64,000 nucleotides of DNA from positions 62,001 through 126,000 of the forward strand of contig JAWLBY010000010.1 of the NCBI GenBank assembly GCA_041687455.1. The letters are read 5' to 3'. The DNA is from JAWLBY01 sp041687455 (GTDB taxonomy: Bacteria > Pseudomonadota > Gammaproteobacteria > Xanthomonadales > Xanthomonadaceae). A model generated the notes under the pieces. It did not search any database and had not been told where the DNA came from. It was given only the letters and a program-made list of their open reading frames with translations. A program made the position numbers and the translations under genes. How positions within the stretch are numbered: position 1 is the first letter of the stretch; each line of letters opens with the position of its first letter. Positions 8,845 through 19,211 of the stretch are shown here, piece after piece.

Positions 8845-9360
8845 ATGCAGCGTTTTTCTGGGGGACTGGCGGTGCTGGCGCTGGCCTCGGCACCGGCCTG
8901 GGGGCAGGGGCACGACAACGTCACCTTCGCCTACGCCGATGTGCTGCGGGTCGATCCGGTGTACGAGATCGTCCGCTACCGCGAGCCGCGCGAGGAATGC
9001 CACGAGCAGCCGGTCGTGCGACGCGACCGCGGCAGCGACGGCTCCGGCGGTGCGGTGCTCGGCGCGCTGATCGGCGGTGCGCTCGGCAACCAGGTCGGCA
9101 AGGGCGATGGCCGCAAGGCTGCAACCGTCGCCGGCGCGGTGATCGGCGGTACCGTCGGACACAACGCGACCCGCCGTCCGGAACGCGAGTACGAGTCGGT
9201 CGAGCAGTATTGCCGGACCGTCGAAGTCGAGCGCGAGGAACGCCGTACGATCGGCTACGACGTCGAATATCGCTACAAGGACGACGTCTTCATGTCGCGG
9301 CTCGACTACGACCCCGGCAACAAGCTGCGGATCCGGGTCGCCGTCAGGCCGGCCGACTGA
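8845..9360 (+). CDS. Glycine-zipper 2TM domain protein, exported
   Basis: A 171-residue protein with a signal peptide (AVLALASAPAWGQG). A central glycine-zipper segment (GGAVLGALIGGALGNQVGKG ... AGAVIGGTVGHN) is typical of the rickettsial 17-kDa antigen / Glycine_zipper_2TM outer-membrane family. The C-terminal part (YRYKDDVFMSRLDYDPGN...IRVAVRP) is conserved in proteobacterial members. The function is unknown; these proteins are thought to insert in or associate with the cell envelope. I chose ATG 8845 because GGAG at 8835-8838 sits 6 bases before it. Confidence 0.85.
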   Translation: MQRFSGGLAVLALASAPAWGQGHDNVTFAYADVLRVDPVYEIVRYREPREECHEQPVVRRDRGSDGSGGAVLGALIGGALGNQVGKGDGRKAATVAGAVIGGTVGHNATRRPEREYESVEQYCRTVEVEREERRTIGYDVEYRYKDDVFMSRLDYDPGNKLRIRVAVRPAD

Positions 9361-9536
9361 GCGGTTTCGAACCGGCGCCCACGGCGCCCGTCGCGATCTT
9401 GCGCCGGCCGATCGTCGGCTGCTGAACTTGCGACTGCGGTCGCGTCATGCCGGTTGCGATCGTCCGGCCGGCCGTGCAACACTTTCCGCCGATGTTCCTC
9501 GAACCCGCCAGCGCCGATGTCCTGAGCTCCGCCCGC

Positions 9537-9596
9537 ATGGCGGCAGGCATGACCTCGCGCGCGCGCCGACCGAGCCCGCCCTCACTGGCTGGGTGA
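9537..9596 (+). CDS. Candidate arginine leader peptide
   Basis: A short reading frame with ATG at 9537 or 9549 (an ATG at 9492 is also in frame) ends at TGA 9594-9596. The 19-residue version reads MAAGMTSRARRPSPPSLAG and has three Arg codons within four positions (9558-9569). It lies about 110 bases before argF' and directly before a terminator. The stop codon region overlaps a segment able to pair with the terminator's 5' arm. No strong ribosome binding site is visible, which is the main weakness. Confidence 0.45.
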   Translation: MAAGMTSRARRPSPPSLAG

Positions 9597-9649
9597 CGGC
9601 GTTCGCCGTCTGTTCGTTGAATGAACCCAGCCCTCGTGCTGGGTTTTTT
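9587..9649 (+). terminator. Terminator/antiterminator pair before the arginine operon
   Basis: The terminator stem AACCCAGC (9624-9631) / GCTGGGTT (9638-9645) with a 6-base loop is followed by TTTT. Upstream, GGCTGGGT (9587-9594) is a perfect 8-base complement of ACCCAGCC (9625-9632), so it can sequester the terminator's 5' arm. A small perfect hairpin, GACGGCG-TT-CGCCGTC, fills 9595-9610 between them. This is the geometry of ribosome-controlled attenuation: stalling at the Arg codons would free 9587-9594 to form the antiterminator, while a ribosome at the stop codon would cover it. The rest of the 9361-9705 gap shows nothing else I can name. Confidence 0.6.
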
Positions 9650-9705
9650 CGTTTCTGGACCACGAAAACCGCTTCCGATCCACTGCCATTCATGCCGAGC
9701 GTTCG

Positions 9706-10740
9706 ATGAAACACTTCTTGAATACCCAGGACTGGTCCCGTGCCGAGCTCGATGCCGTGCTGGCCGAGGCGGAAGCGTTCAAGCGCGCTCCGATCGGCGA
9801 CGCCTTGCGCGGCCGGTCAATCGCGCTGGTGTTCTTCAACAGTTCGCTGCGCACCCGCACCAGTTTCGAGCTTGGTGCCTGGCAGCTCGGCGGACACGCG
9901 ATCGTGCTGTCGCCGGGCAAGGATGCCTGGCCGATCGAGTTCGGCGACGGCGTGGTGATGGATGGTGAGGCCGAGGAACACATCGCCGAGGTCGCGCGCG
10001 TGCTGTCGCGCTATGTCGACCTGATCGGCGTGCGTGCGTTTCCGAAGTTCGTCGACTGGACGACAGACCGCCAGGACCGGCTGCTGAACGGGTTCGCCCG
10101 ACATGCGAGCGTGCCGGTCATCAACATGGAGACGATCACCCATCCGTGCCAGGAACTGGCCCATGCAATGGCGCTGCGGGAGCGTTTCGGTCCGGACCTG
10201 CGCGGCAGGAAGTACGTGCTGACCTGGACCTACCATCCGAAGGCGCTGAACACCGCGGTCGCCAATTCGGCGCTGACGATCGCCACCCGGATGGGGATGG
10301 ATGTCACGTTGCTGTGTCCGACCGAGGACTACCTGCTCGATCTGCGCTACATGCAATGGGCGCGCGACAACGTCGCCGAAAGCGGGGGCTCGCTGACGAT
10401 CAGTCACGACATCGACAGCGCCTATCGCGATGCCGACATCGTCTACGCGAAGAGCTGGGGCGCGCTGCCGTATTTCGGTCGCTGGGAGGACGAAAAACCG
10501 ATCCGCGAGCAGTTCCGCCACTTCATCGTCGACGAGACGAAGATGGCACTGACCAACCGCGCCGTGTTCAGCCATTGCCTGCCGTTGCGCCGCAACATCA
10601 AGGCCACCGACGCGGTGATGGACTCGCCGAGCTGCATCGCGATCGACGAAGCCGAGAACCGACTGCACGTGCAGAAGGCGGTGATGGCCCGGCTCGTGTT
10701 GGGCGATCGCGAATCGGGCACGCCGAATGGGAACGCGTAG
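9706..10740 (+). CDS. argF': N-acetylornithine carbamoyltransferase
   Basis: A 344-residue member of the aspartate/ornithine carbamoyltransferase family. The carbamoyl-phosphate site is seen in SSLRTRTSFE, HPCQELAHAM and SHCLPLRRNIKATD. The FPKFVDWTTDRQD segment and the whole cluster context fit the xanthomonad acetylornithine carbamoyltransferase, which makes N-acetylcitrulline rather than citrulline. That pathway is established for Xanthomonas; the assignment here is by similarity and by the adjacent argE', argG and fused argB. It is the first gene of the arginine operon, 57 bases after a candidate attenuator. Confidence 0.93.
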   Translation: MKHFLNTQDWSRAELDAVLAEAEAFKRAPIGDALRGRSIALVFFNSSLRTRTSFELGAWQLGGHAIVLSPGKDAWPIEFGDGVVMDGEAEEHIAEVARVLSRYVDLIGVRAFPKFVDWTTDRQDRLLNGFARHASVPVINMETITHPCQELAHAMALRERFGPDLRGRKYVLTWTYHPKALNTAVANSALTIATRMGMDVTLLCPTEDYLLDLRYMQWARDNVAESGGSLTISHDIDSAYRDADIVYAKSWGALPYFGRWEDEKPIREQFRHFIVDETKMALTNRAVFSHCLPLRRNIKATDAVMDSPSCIAIDEAENRLHVQKAVMARLVLGDRESGTPNGNA

Positions 10741-10806
10741 GCGCCCACATCTCGGAGTCCGCGCGGCTGCACGGCCCCTCGACGTTTGCATCAAACGGAT
10801 ATTTCA

Positions 10807-12045
10807 ATGACGCCCAAGCCTGCTTCAACCCATCCCGAATCCCCGCAACCCGGCGCCACCGATGTCGTGCTTGCATTCTCCGGCGGCCTCGACACCAGCT
10901 TCTGCGTGCCGTACCTGCAGGAGCAGGGATACCGCGTGCATACCGTGTTTGCCGACACCGGCGGCGTCGATGCCGAGGAACGGGGTTACATCGAGCAGCG
11001 CGCGGCAGAGCTCGGCGTCGCCTCGCACCGGACCATCGACGGCGGGCCGGCGATCTGGAACGGGTTCGTCAGGCCGTTCGTCTGGGCCGGCGAGGGCTAC
11101 CAGGGGCAGTACCCGCTGCTGGTGTCGGATCGCTACCTGATCGTCGAGGCGGCACTCGCGCGCGCGGCCGAACTCGGCACCCGCAACATCGCGCATGGCT
11201 GCACCGGGATGGGCAATGACCAGGTGCGCTTCGATCTGGCGGTCAAGGCGCTCGGCGACTACACGATCCTGGCGCCGATCCGGGAGATCCAGAAGCAGCA
11301 CACCGAAGTCCGCGCCTTCGAGCAGCAGTACCTCGAGCAGCGCGGATTCGAGGTCCGGGCGAAACAGAAGGCCTACACGATCAACGAGAACCTGCTCGGT
11401 GTCACGCTGTCGGGCGGCGAGATCGATCGCTGGCAGGCGCCGGGCGAGGGCGCACGCGGGTGGTGCGCGCCGCGCAGCGAATGGCCGTCGCAGCCGTTGT
11501 CGCTGACGATCGGATTCGAACGCGGCGAAGCGGTGACGCTGGACGGCCAACGGCTGGACGGTGCGGCGCTGCTGGCACGGCTCAATCGCGAGCTCGCCCG
11601 CTACGGCGTCGGCCGCGGCCTGTACACCGGCGACACCACGATCGGCCTGAAGGGGCGGATCGTCTACGAAGCCCCGGGCCTTATCGCGCTGCTGACCGCT
11701 CACCGGGCGCTGGAGGAGGCGGTGCTGTCGAAGCAGCAGAACCGGTTCAAGCCGGAAGTTGCACGGCGCTGGGTCGAACTCGTCTACGAGGGTTTTTTCC
11801 ACGACCCGCTGAAGGCCGATCTGGAAGCGTTCCTGTCATCGTCGCAGCGCTGCGTCAACGGCGAGGTCGTGTTGCGCACCGAAGGCGCGCGCGTCGATGC
11901 GGTCGAAGTTCGCTCGCCGCAGATCCTGACGGCGAAAGGCGCGACCTACGCGCAATCGGCCGACTGGGGCGTGGCCGAGGCGGAGGGCTTCATCCGCCTG
12001 TACGGCATGAGTTCGACGCTGTGGGCCGAGGTCAACCGGAAGTGA
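10807..12045 (+). CDS. argG: Argininosuccinate synthase
   Basis: A 412-residue ATP-dependent ligase joining citrulline and aspartate. The N-terminal P-loop SGGLDTS is intact (residues about 22-28), followed by DTGGVDAEE and GNDQVRFD. The start ATG 10807 is preferred; an upstream TTG at 10786 is in frame. In this pathway the citrulline comes from deacetylation of acetylcitrulline by the next gene. The gene order argF'-argG-argE' matches other Xanthomonadales. Confidence 0.95.
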   Translation: MTPKPASTHPESPQPGATDVVLAFSGGLDTSFCVPYLQEQGYRVHTVFADTGGVDAEERGYIEQRAAELGVASHRTIDGGPAIWNGFVRPFVWAGEGYQGQYPLLVSDRYLIVEAALARAAELGTRNIAHGCTGMGNDQVRFDLAVKALGDYTILAPIREIQKQHTEVRAFEQQYLEQRGFEVRAKQKAYTINENLLGVTLSGGEIDRWQAPGEGARGWCAPRSEWPSQPLSLTIGFERGEAVTLDGQRLDGAALLARLNRELARYGVGRGLYTGDTTIGLKGRIVYEAPGLIALLTAHRALEEAVLSKQQNRFKPEVARRWVELVYEGFFHDPLKADLEAFLSSSQRCVNGEVVLRTEGARVDAVEVRSPQILTAKGATYAQSADWGVAEAEGFIRLYGMSSTLWAEVNRK

Positions 12046-12079
12046 ACGCTTTGCGCCAGCAGCGAGGGCCGTGCCGGCC

Positions 12080-13165
12080 ATGATTTCGACGATCCTGCAT
12101 CACCTTGAAGCGCTGGTGGCGTTCGACACCCGCAATCCGCCGCGTGCGATCGGCACTGGCGGCATATTCGACTACCTGCGCGAGCACCTGCCGGGCTTCG
12201 ACTGCACGATCACCGACCACGGCGCTGGCGCGGTGTCGTTGCTGGCCGTGCGCGGTCGGCCGACCCGCCTGATCAACGTGCACATGGACACGGTGCCGGC
12301 GTCGCCGCAGTGGAGTGCCGATCCACTGCGTCTGCGGGTGAGCGGCGAGCGTGCGATCGGCCTGGGCGCCTGCGACATCAAGGGTGCGGCGGCCTGCCTG
12401 CTGGCGGTCGCGGCCGAAACGAAAGGCGATGCCGCGTTCCTGTTCAGCAGTGACGAAGAAGCCAACGACGCCCGCTGCATCGGCGGATTCCTCGCCACCG
12501 ATCACGGCTTCCGCGAAGTCGTGGTCGCCGAGCCGACCGGCGCCGAGGCGGTACTGGCGCATCGCGGGATCAGTTCGATCCTGCTTCGATTCCGTGGCCG
12601 GGCAGGGCACGCGAGCGGCGCCGAAGCGCTGGAAGCCAGCGCGGTGCACCAGGCGATCCACTGGGGCGAGCGGGCGCTCGCGCTGGTGCAGACATTCGAT
12701 CATGCGCGCTTCGGCGGACTGACCGGACTGCGCTTCAACATCGGCCGGATCGAGGGCGGCATCAAGGGCAACGTGATCGCGCCGAGCTGCGAGCTGCGGG
12801 CCGGGTTCCGGCCGCTGCCGTCGCAGTCGATCGACGAGCTGCACGCGGCGTTGCGGGGCCTTGCCGAAGACTCGGCGCTCGACCTGTACCAGGAAACATT
12901 TCGCGGACCGCCGTTGCCGGCTGGCGACATCGACGACGCCGAACATCGGCGTCTGGCCGCACGCGACCTCGCCGACGAACTCGGCATGCCGATCGGCAAT
13001 GCGGTCGACTTCTGGACCGAGGCATCGCTGTTCTCGGCCGCCGGACTGACTGCGCTGGTGTTCGGGCCGGGCGACATCGCGCAGGCCCATACCGCCGACG
13101 AATGGGTTGCGCTCGACCAGCTCGTTGCCGCCGCCGACGTCTACCGACGCATGTTGAGCCGCTGA
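12080..13165 (+). CDS. argE': M20 family N-acetylcitrulline/acetylornithine deacetylase
   Basis: A 361-residue M20 metallo-amidohydrolase. Metal and catalytic motifs are seen in NVHMDTVPAS (HxDxVP), GACDIKG, SSDEEAND (the Glu pair), GHASGAEA in the dimerisation domain, and a C-terminal AHTADEWV (last His ligand). In Xanthomonas the corresponding enzyme releases acetate from N-acetylcitrulline, and I infer the same substrate from the operon. The start ATG 12080 is used; GTG 12071 is in frame. Confidence 0.9.
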   Translation: MISTILHHLEALVAFDTRNPPRAIGTGGIFDYLREHLPGFDCTITDHGAGAVSLLAVRGRPTRLINVHMDTVPASPQWSADPLRLRVSGERAIGLGACDIKGAAACLLAVAAETKGDAAFLFSSDEEANDARCIGGFLATDHGFREVVVAEPTGAEAVLAHRGISSILLRFRGRAGHASGAEALEASAVHQAIHWGERALALVQTFDHARFGGLTGLRFNIGRIEGGIKGNVIAPSCELRAGFRPLPSQSIDELHAALRGLAEDSALDLYQETFRGPPLPAGDIDDAEHRRLAARDLADELGMPIGNAVDFWTEASLFSAAGLTALVFGPGDIAQAHTADEWVALDQLVAAADVYRRMLSR

Positions 13166-13243
13166 CATCACTCATCTGCAAAGGCCGCGTCCGCACGTTG
13201 CCGAAGCGGCTTCATCCACACGATTCCATCGCTGCCATTCGCC

Positions 13244-14550
<1,307 letters not shown>

Positions 14551-14551
<1 letters not shown>

Positions 14552-15183
14552 TGCCGATGACGCCTGCGCGAGACAGCGCCGGACCGTGGCTGCAGCCGGT
14601 CACGCTGCGCGGAAGCCATGTGCTGCTCGAGCCGCTGCAGCCCGATCACGCCGAGGCACTGGCACGTGCCGCCGAAGACGGTGAGCTGTGGCGCCTGTGG
14701 TATACGTCGGTGCCATCGGCAAAGCAGGTCGACAGCTACATCGACACCGCACTCGAGCAGCAGCGCGCCGGGCGCTCGCTGCCGTTCGTGGTCCGCGATG
14801 TGGCCGGCGTCGTGGTCGGCAGCACGCGCTACTGCAACGTCGACGGCCCGAGCCGTCGGCTCGAGATCGGCTACACCTGGTACGCGCGGCGCGTGCAGCG
14901 TACCGCGCTGAACACCGAAGCCAAGCGGCTGCTGCTGGGCCACGCGTTCGAGACGCTCGGCTGCATCGCCGTCGAGTTCCGCACCCATTGGCACAACCAG
15001 CAGTCGCGGCAGGCAATCGCGCGGCTCGGCGCGAAGCAGGACGGCGTGCTGCGCAACCACATGATCATGCCGGACGGCAGCTACCGCGATACGGTGGTGT
15101 TCTCGGTCATCGATTCGGAGTGGCCCACCGTGCGGCGGAGCCTCGATTTCCGCCTCGAACAGCGGGTGTCGTCGGATGCGTAG
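14551..15183 (+). CDS. GNAT family N-acetyltransferase (RimJ/RimL-like)
   Basis: A 210-residue acetyltransferase. It shows VTLRGSHVLLEPLQPDHAEAL at the start, IGYTWYARRVQRTALNTEAK (acetyl-CoA region) and FRTHWHNQQSRQAIARLGAK, the pattern of the RimJ/RimL subgroup. The substrate is unknown. It is embedded between argB and argC with 1-base and 8-base overlaps, an arrangement also known from other Xanthomonadales. A role in arginine metabolism or its regulation is possible but unproven. Confidence 0.88.
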
Positions 15184-16120
15184 GTCGATCGGCATCGTCG
15201 GTGCGCGCGGACACGTCGGCGGCGAGCTGATTCGCCTGCTCGCAGCGCATCCGGAGTTCGAGCTGGCCTTCGTTTCGTCGCGCGAGCTGGCCGGAAGGCC
15301 GGTGTCCGGGCATGTCGCCGGTTTCGCCGGCACGCTGCGCTTCGAAACGCTTGGGCCGCAGGATGTCGTCGCCGCCGGCGCCGACGCGGTCGTGCTGGCG
15401 TTGCCGAACGGCAAGGCCGCTCCGTTCGTCGACGCGCTCGGCGCGGCCGGCAGCGATGCCGTCGTGATCGATCTGTCGGCCGACTACCGCTTCGATGCCG
15501 GCTGGTATTACGGCCTGCCCGAGCTGACCCGCTCCGGCTACCGCGGCCAACGCCGGATCAGCAATCCCGGCTGCTACGCGACCGCGATGCAACTGGCGAT
15601 CGCACCGATCCGCGACGCGCTGACGGGTCCGACGCAGTGCTTCGGTGTGTCCGGCTACAGCGGTGCCGGTACCACGCCGTCGGACAAGAACGATCCGGAA
15701 CGCTTGCGCGACAACCTGATGCCGTACTCGCTGGTCGGGCATCTGCACGAACGCGAGGTCAGCCGGCAGCTCGACCGGCCGGTCGAGTTCATGCCGCACG
15801 TCGCGCCGCATTTCCGCGGGCTGACGATCACCGCCAATCTGCATCTGTCAACGCCGCACACACTGGAGCAGGTGCGCGAGCGCTACCAGCGTTGCTACGC
15901 CGGCGAGCCGCTGGTCGGTGTCGTCGACGATGCGCCATGGGTAAGCCGGATTGCCGGCCGCCACGGCGCCGTGATCGGCGGCTTCACCGTGTCGCCGGAC
16001 GGATGCCGGCTGGTGGTGGTTTCGGTGCTCGACAACCTGCTGAAAGGCGCGGCAACACAGGCGCTGCAGAATCTGAATCGGGCGTTCGACTTCGACGAAT
16101 TGTCCGGCATTCCCTGCTGA
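15176..16120 (+). CDS. argC: N-acetyl-gamma-glutamyl-phosphate reductase
   Basis: A 314-residue NADPH-dependent reductase. It has the Rossmann start IGIVGARGHVGGELIRLL, the active-site cysteine in ISNPGCYATA, and YSGAGTTPSD and HVAPHFRGL of the C-terminal domain. It reduces acetylglutamyl phosphate to acetylglutamate semialdehyde. The ATG overlaps the GNAT gene by 8 bases, suggesting coupled translation. Confidence 0.95.
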   Translation: MRRSIGIVGARGHVGGELIRLLAAHPEFELAFVSSRELAGRPVSGHVAGFAGTLRFETLGPQDVVAAGADAVVLALPNGKAAPFVDALGAAGSDAVVIDLSADYRFDAGWYYGLPELTRSGYRGQRRISNPGCYATAMQLAIAPIRDALTGPTQCFGVSGYSGAGTTPSDKNDPERLRDNLMPYSLVGHLHEREVSRQLDRPVEFMPHVAPHFRGLTITANLHLSTPHTLEQVRERYQRCYAGEPLVGVVDDAPWVSRIAGRHGAVIGGFTVSPDGCRLVVVSVLDNLLKGAATQALQNLNRAFDFDELSGIPC

Positions 16121-16138
16121 ACCGACGGAAGCGTACCG

Positions 16139-17431
16139 ATGGCCGAACTGCTGTGGCAGAAATCCGATACCCGGGTCGACGCGCGGATCCAGCGCTTTCT
16201 CGCCGGCGAGGACGTGATCCTGGATCGCGAACTGTTCGCATACGACGTCCGCGCCAGCCGCGCGCATGCCGAGGGGCTGCAGCGGATCGGCATCCTGTCG
16301 AGCGACGAACTTGCGGCGATCTGTACCGGGCTGGACGCGTTGCTGCTCGCCTTCGAGCAGGGCGAGTTCGTGCTCGATGAGCGCTACGAGGATTCGCATT
16401 CAGCGATCGAGGCGTGGCTGATCGATCGGCTCGGCGATACCGGCCGGCGGATCCACACCGGACGCAGTCGCAACGACCAGGTACTGGTGGCGTCGCGGCT
16501 GTGGTTGAAGGATCGGCTGGCACGGCTCGTCGAGCTGTGCCGCGACTGCGCCGCCGTGGCGCTGGAACGTGCCGAATCGGAAGCGATGCTGCCGCTGCCC
16601 GGCTACACGCACCTGCAGCGCGCGATGGTGTCGTCGGCCGGGATGTGGTGGTCGGGTTGGGCCGAGGCGTTCATCGATGATGCGCTGCGCGCACGCGACA
16701 CGCTCGGCTGGGTCGATGCCAATCCGCTCGGCAGCGCGTCCGGCTACGGCGTCAACCTGCCGCTCGATCGCGACCACACGACGCAGGCACTCGGCTTCGG
16801 CCGGCTGCAGGTCGCGGCGACCTATGCCCAGCTTTCGCGCGGCAAGTTCGAACTGGCCGCGCTGGAGGCGCTCGGCGCCGCCACGCTCGACCTGCGCCGG
16901 CTGGCCTGGGATCTGTCGCTGTTCGTCAGTGCCGAGTTCGGCTACGTGACGCTGCCGGCGCAGTACACGACCGGCAGCTCGCTGATGCCGAACAAGCGCA
17001 ATCCGGACGTGATCGAGCTGTTGCGCGCGACGCACGCGAGCGTCGCCGCAGCGCGCACCGAGATAGAGCAGTTGCTGTCGCTGCCGTCCGGCTACCACCG
17101 CGATCTGCAGTTCAGCAAAGGCGCGATCGTGCATGGCTTCGGCCGCGGCCTTGCCGCCCTCGAACTGCTCGCGCCGTTGCTGCGTGAGCTGCAGTGGCAG
17201 CCCGAACGGATGCAGGCCGCGCTCGACCCGTCGATGTATGCAACCGATCGGGCGATTGAGCAGGCCGCTGCCGGTGTGCCGTTCCGCGATGCGTATCGGC
17301 AGGCGGCGGCGGATCCGTTGCCGAGTTTCGGGGCCGATGCCGATGCCAGTCTGGCCGCCCGCAACTCTCCGGGTGCCGCCGCAGACCTCCGCCTCGCGAC
17401 GCTGCGCGCGCGCTGGCAGCAACTGGCGTAG
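16139..17431 (+). CDS. argH: Argininosuccinate lyase
   Basis: A 430-residue fumarase/aspartase superfamily enzyme that completes arginine synthesis. The family signature GSSLMPNKRNPD with its flexible catalytic serine loop is intact, as are HTGRSRNDQV and LPGYTHLQRAM. Slightly short of the usual ~460 residues, but all motifs are present. It is the last gene of the operon; its stop lies 3 bases from the convergent pgaD stop, so there is no room for a dedicated terminator. argD and carAB are not in the window. Confidence 0.95.
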   Translation: MAELLWQKSDTRVDARIQRFLAGEDVILDRELFAYDVRASRAHAEGLQRIGILSSDELAAICTGLDALLLAFEQGEFVLDERYEDSHSAIEAWLIDRLGDTGRRIHTGRSRNDQVLVASRLWLKDRLARLVELCRDCAAVALERAESEAMLPLPGYTHLQRAMVSSAGMWWSGWAEAFIDDALRARDTLGWVDANPLGSASGYGVNLPLDRDHTTQALGFGRLQVAATYAQLSRGKFELAALEALGAATLDLRRLAWDLSLFVSAEFGYVTLPAQYTTGSSLMPNKRNPDVIELLRATHASVAAARTEIEQLLSLPSGYHRDLQFSKGAIVHGFGRGLAALELLAPLLRELQWQPERMQAALDPSMYATDRAIEQAAAGVPFRDAYRQAAADPLPSFGADADASLAARNSPGAAADLRLATLRARWQQLA

Positions 17432-17434
17432 CGT

Positions 17435-17974
17435 TCAGGCCGGCAGCGAAGGGGCCGGGAACGTCGGTTGCGGCGTGGCGTTGCCGGTCGAATCGTCGAG
17501 CGGCACCGGCGCGTGCAGCGGGTCGCTGTCCGGTGCCTGGAGTGGCGACAGCAGATCGATCCGCTCGCCGAGCCGGACCGTCGCGATCCGCGCGGTCTGC
17601 AGCGTGCGGACCTGGTCGGCGTCCGCGTGCAGCCGTTCGGCGATCTGCTCGATGGTCGCATTCGGCTGTGGTGCGCGGCGATCGATGCCCTGGAAGCGGA
17701 TCCGGTTGTATTCGGCCCAGCCGATCAACACGGCCGCGCAGCAGGCTGCGATGGTGGCGAGCTGCAGCAGCAAGCCGACATTGACCGCATGCTGCTGCAG
17801 GTAGACCTGCAGATACGCGGTGCGCATGCCGGCCAGCCACAGTCCGAGCGTCGCCAGTGGCGCCCAGAGGTACAGATAGATCGTCCACGCGAGCAGCGTG
17901 AACAGGCCGAACAGCGTCCGGTGCAGCCGTGCCTGGCTGGTCGGCCGGTAGATCAGTTTCTCGCCGGCTTTCAT
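17435..17974 (-). CDS. pgaD: Poly-beta-1,6-GlcNAc biosynthesis protein PgaD
   Basis: A 179-residue protein with two transmembrane helices (LFGLFTLLAWTIYLYLWAP and LLQLATIAACCAAVLIGWAEY) followed by NRIRFQG, the PgaD pattern. The cytoplasmic tail is about 75 residues. PgaD supports the glycosyltransferase PgaC and forms part of the c-di-GMP-responsive complex in species where it was studied. The start ATG 17974 overlaps the pgaC stop (ATGA). Confidence 0.88.
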   Translation of the reverse strand: MKAGEKLIYRPTSQARLHRTLFGLFTLLAWTIYLYLWAPLATLGLWLAGMRTAYLQVYLQQHAVNVGLLLQLATIAACCAAVLIGWAEYNRIRFQGIDRRAPQPNATIEQIAERLHADADQVRTLQTARIATVRLGERIDLLSPLQAPDSDPLHAPVPLDDSTGNATPQPTFPAPSLPA

Positions 17975-19203
17975 CGATACCCCCGATCCGGGCTGACCCA
18001 GGTCGCCTTGCGTGGTCCGCGCTTGAGCAGTGTCTTCGGAACCGACAGCACGCTGGTCGTCAGTGTGAGCAGCCAATACACCGCCGGATACCAGATCATC
18101 CAGTAGTAGTGCCGACCGATCCCGGGTTCGTAGCGGCTGTCGATGCGCAGGCTGATCGCGAACTGCAGCAGGCAGATCATCGCCATCACGACGCCGGGCC
18201 AGCCGATGCCGGCGGTCCGGCCGCCGGTGAAATCGAACGGTGTCAGCAGTGTCAGCAGCCATGCGAACAGCAGCACGAACACCGTGAAGCTCCAGGTCGT
18301 GCTGAGCATGAATTCGGCCAGTACGCCCCACATCCGCCGCTTGCGCCAACTGAGCAGGCCGGAACTGTGCCGGATCATCGTCTCGACGCCGCCCTGTGCC
18401 CAGCGCAGCCGCTGCTTCCACAGCCCGCGCAGCGTTTCCGGCATCAGGATGAAGCACAGCGCATTCGGTTCGTAGCGGATGTCCCAGTGATCGATCTGCA
18501 GCCGCCAACTGATGTCGATGTCCTCGGTGACCATGTCGTCGGACCAGTAGCCGATCCGATGCAGCGCGGTGCGGCGAAACGCGCAGATCACGCCGGATAC
18601 CGTGAACAACCGGCCGTAAACGCGCTGGGCGCGCTTGATCATGCCGATGATCGATGAGAACTCGCCGACCTGCAGCCGGCCGAGCAGGGTGGAGCGGTTG
18701 CGGATGCGTGGATTGCCGGTTACCGCGCCGACCCGCGGGCCGCTGGTCAGGTGCAACATCATCCAGTGCACGGCATGTTCTTCGAGCAGTGCGTCACCGT
18801 CGATGCAGACCAGGTATTCGGAGCGCGCCGCCAGCGCTCCGACCCGCAGCGCATTGGCCTTGCCGTGATTGCTGTCGAGATGGATGACGCGCAGCCGCTC
18901 GAATTTCGCGGTCAGCGCGTCGAGGCGTTCGGCAGTGTCGTCGCTGCTGCCGTCGTTGATTGCGATGATCTCGTAGTTCGGATAGGTCTGGCTCGCGGCA
19001 GCCTCGATCGTCTCATCGACGTTGTCGCCTTCGTTGTGGCACGGCACCAGGACCGACACCAGCGGGTAATCGCGCAGGGCCGGCGGCTGGTCGAAGCGCG
19101 GCGAGTGCCGCTCGCGGCGGAAGTAGTAGTACAGCCCGCCGATCATCCAGAAAAACGACATGATGATCGGGTAGTAGAAGACGTACTGGCCGAGCACTTC
19201 CAT
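17971..19203 (-). CDS. pgaC: Poly-beta-1,6-N-acetyl-D-glucosamine synthase PgaC
   Basis: A 410-residue GT2 family processive glycosyltransferase. It has an N-terminal transmembrane helix, then VSVLVPCHNEGDNV, the substrate-binding DGDALLEEH, the catalytic TEDIDISWRLQ and QRLRWAQGG (QxxRW), and C-terminal transmembrane helices. It polymerises UDP-GlcNAc at the inner membrane and feeds PgaA. The start ATG 19203 follows TTGGTGA; a longer form from an upstream GTG/TTG is possible. Confidence 0.95.
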   Translation of the reverse strand: MEVLGQYVFYYPIIMSFFWMIGGLYYYFRRERHSPRFDQPPALRDYPLVSVLVPCHNEGDNVDETIEAAASQTYPNYEIIAINDGSSDDTAERLDALTAKFERLRVIHLDSNHGKANALRVGALAARSEYLVCIDGDALLEEHAVHWMMLHLTSGPRVGAVTGNPRIRNRSTLLGRLQVGEFSSIIGMIKRAQRVYGRLFTVSGVICAFRRTALHRIGYWSDDMVTEDIDISWRLQIDHWDIRYEPNALCFILMPETLRGLWKQRLRWAQGGVETMIRHSSGLLSWRKRRMWGVLAEFMLSTTWSFTVFVLLFAWLLTLLTPFDFTGGRTAGIGWPGVVMAMICLLQFAISLRIDSRYEPGIGRHYYWMIWYPAVYWLLTLTTSVLSVPKTLLKRGPRKATWVSPDRGYR

Positions 19204-19211
19204 GGCTGTGG

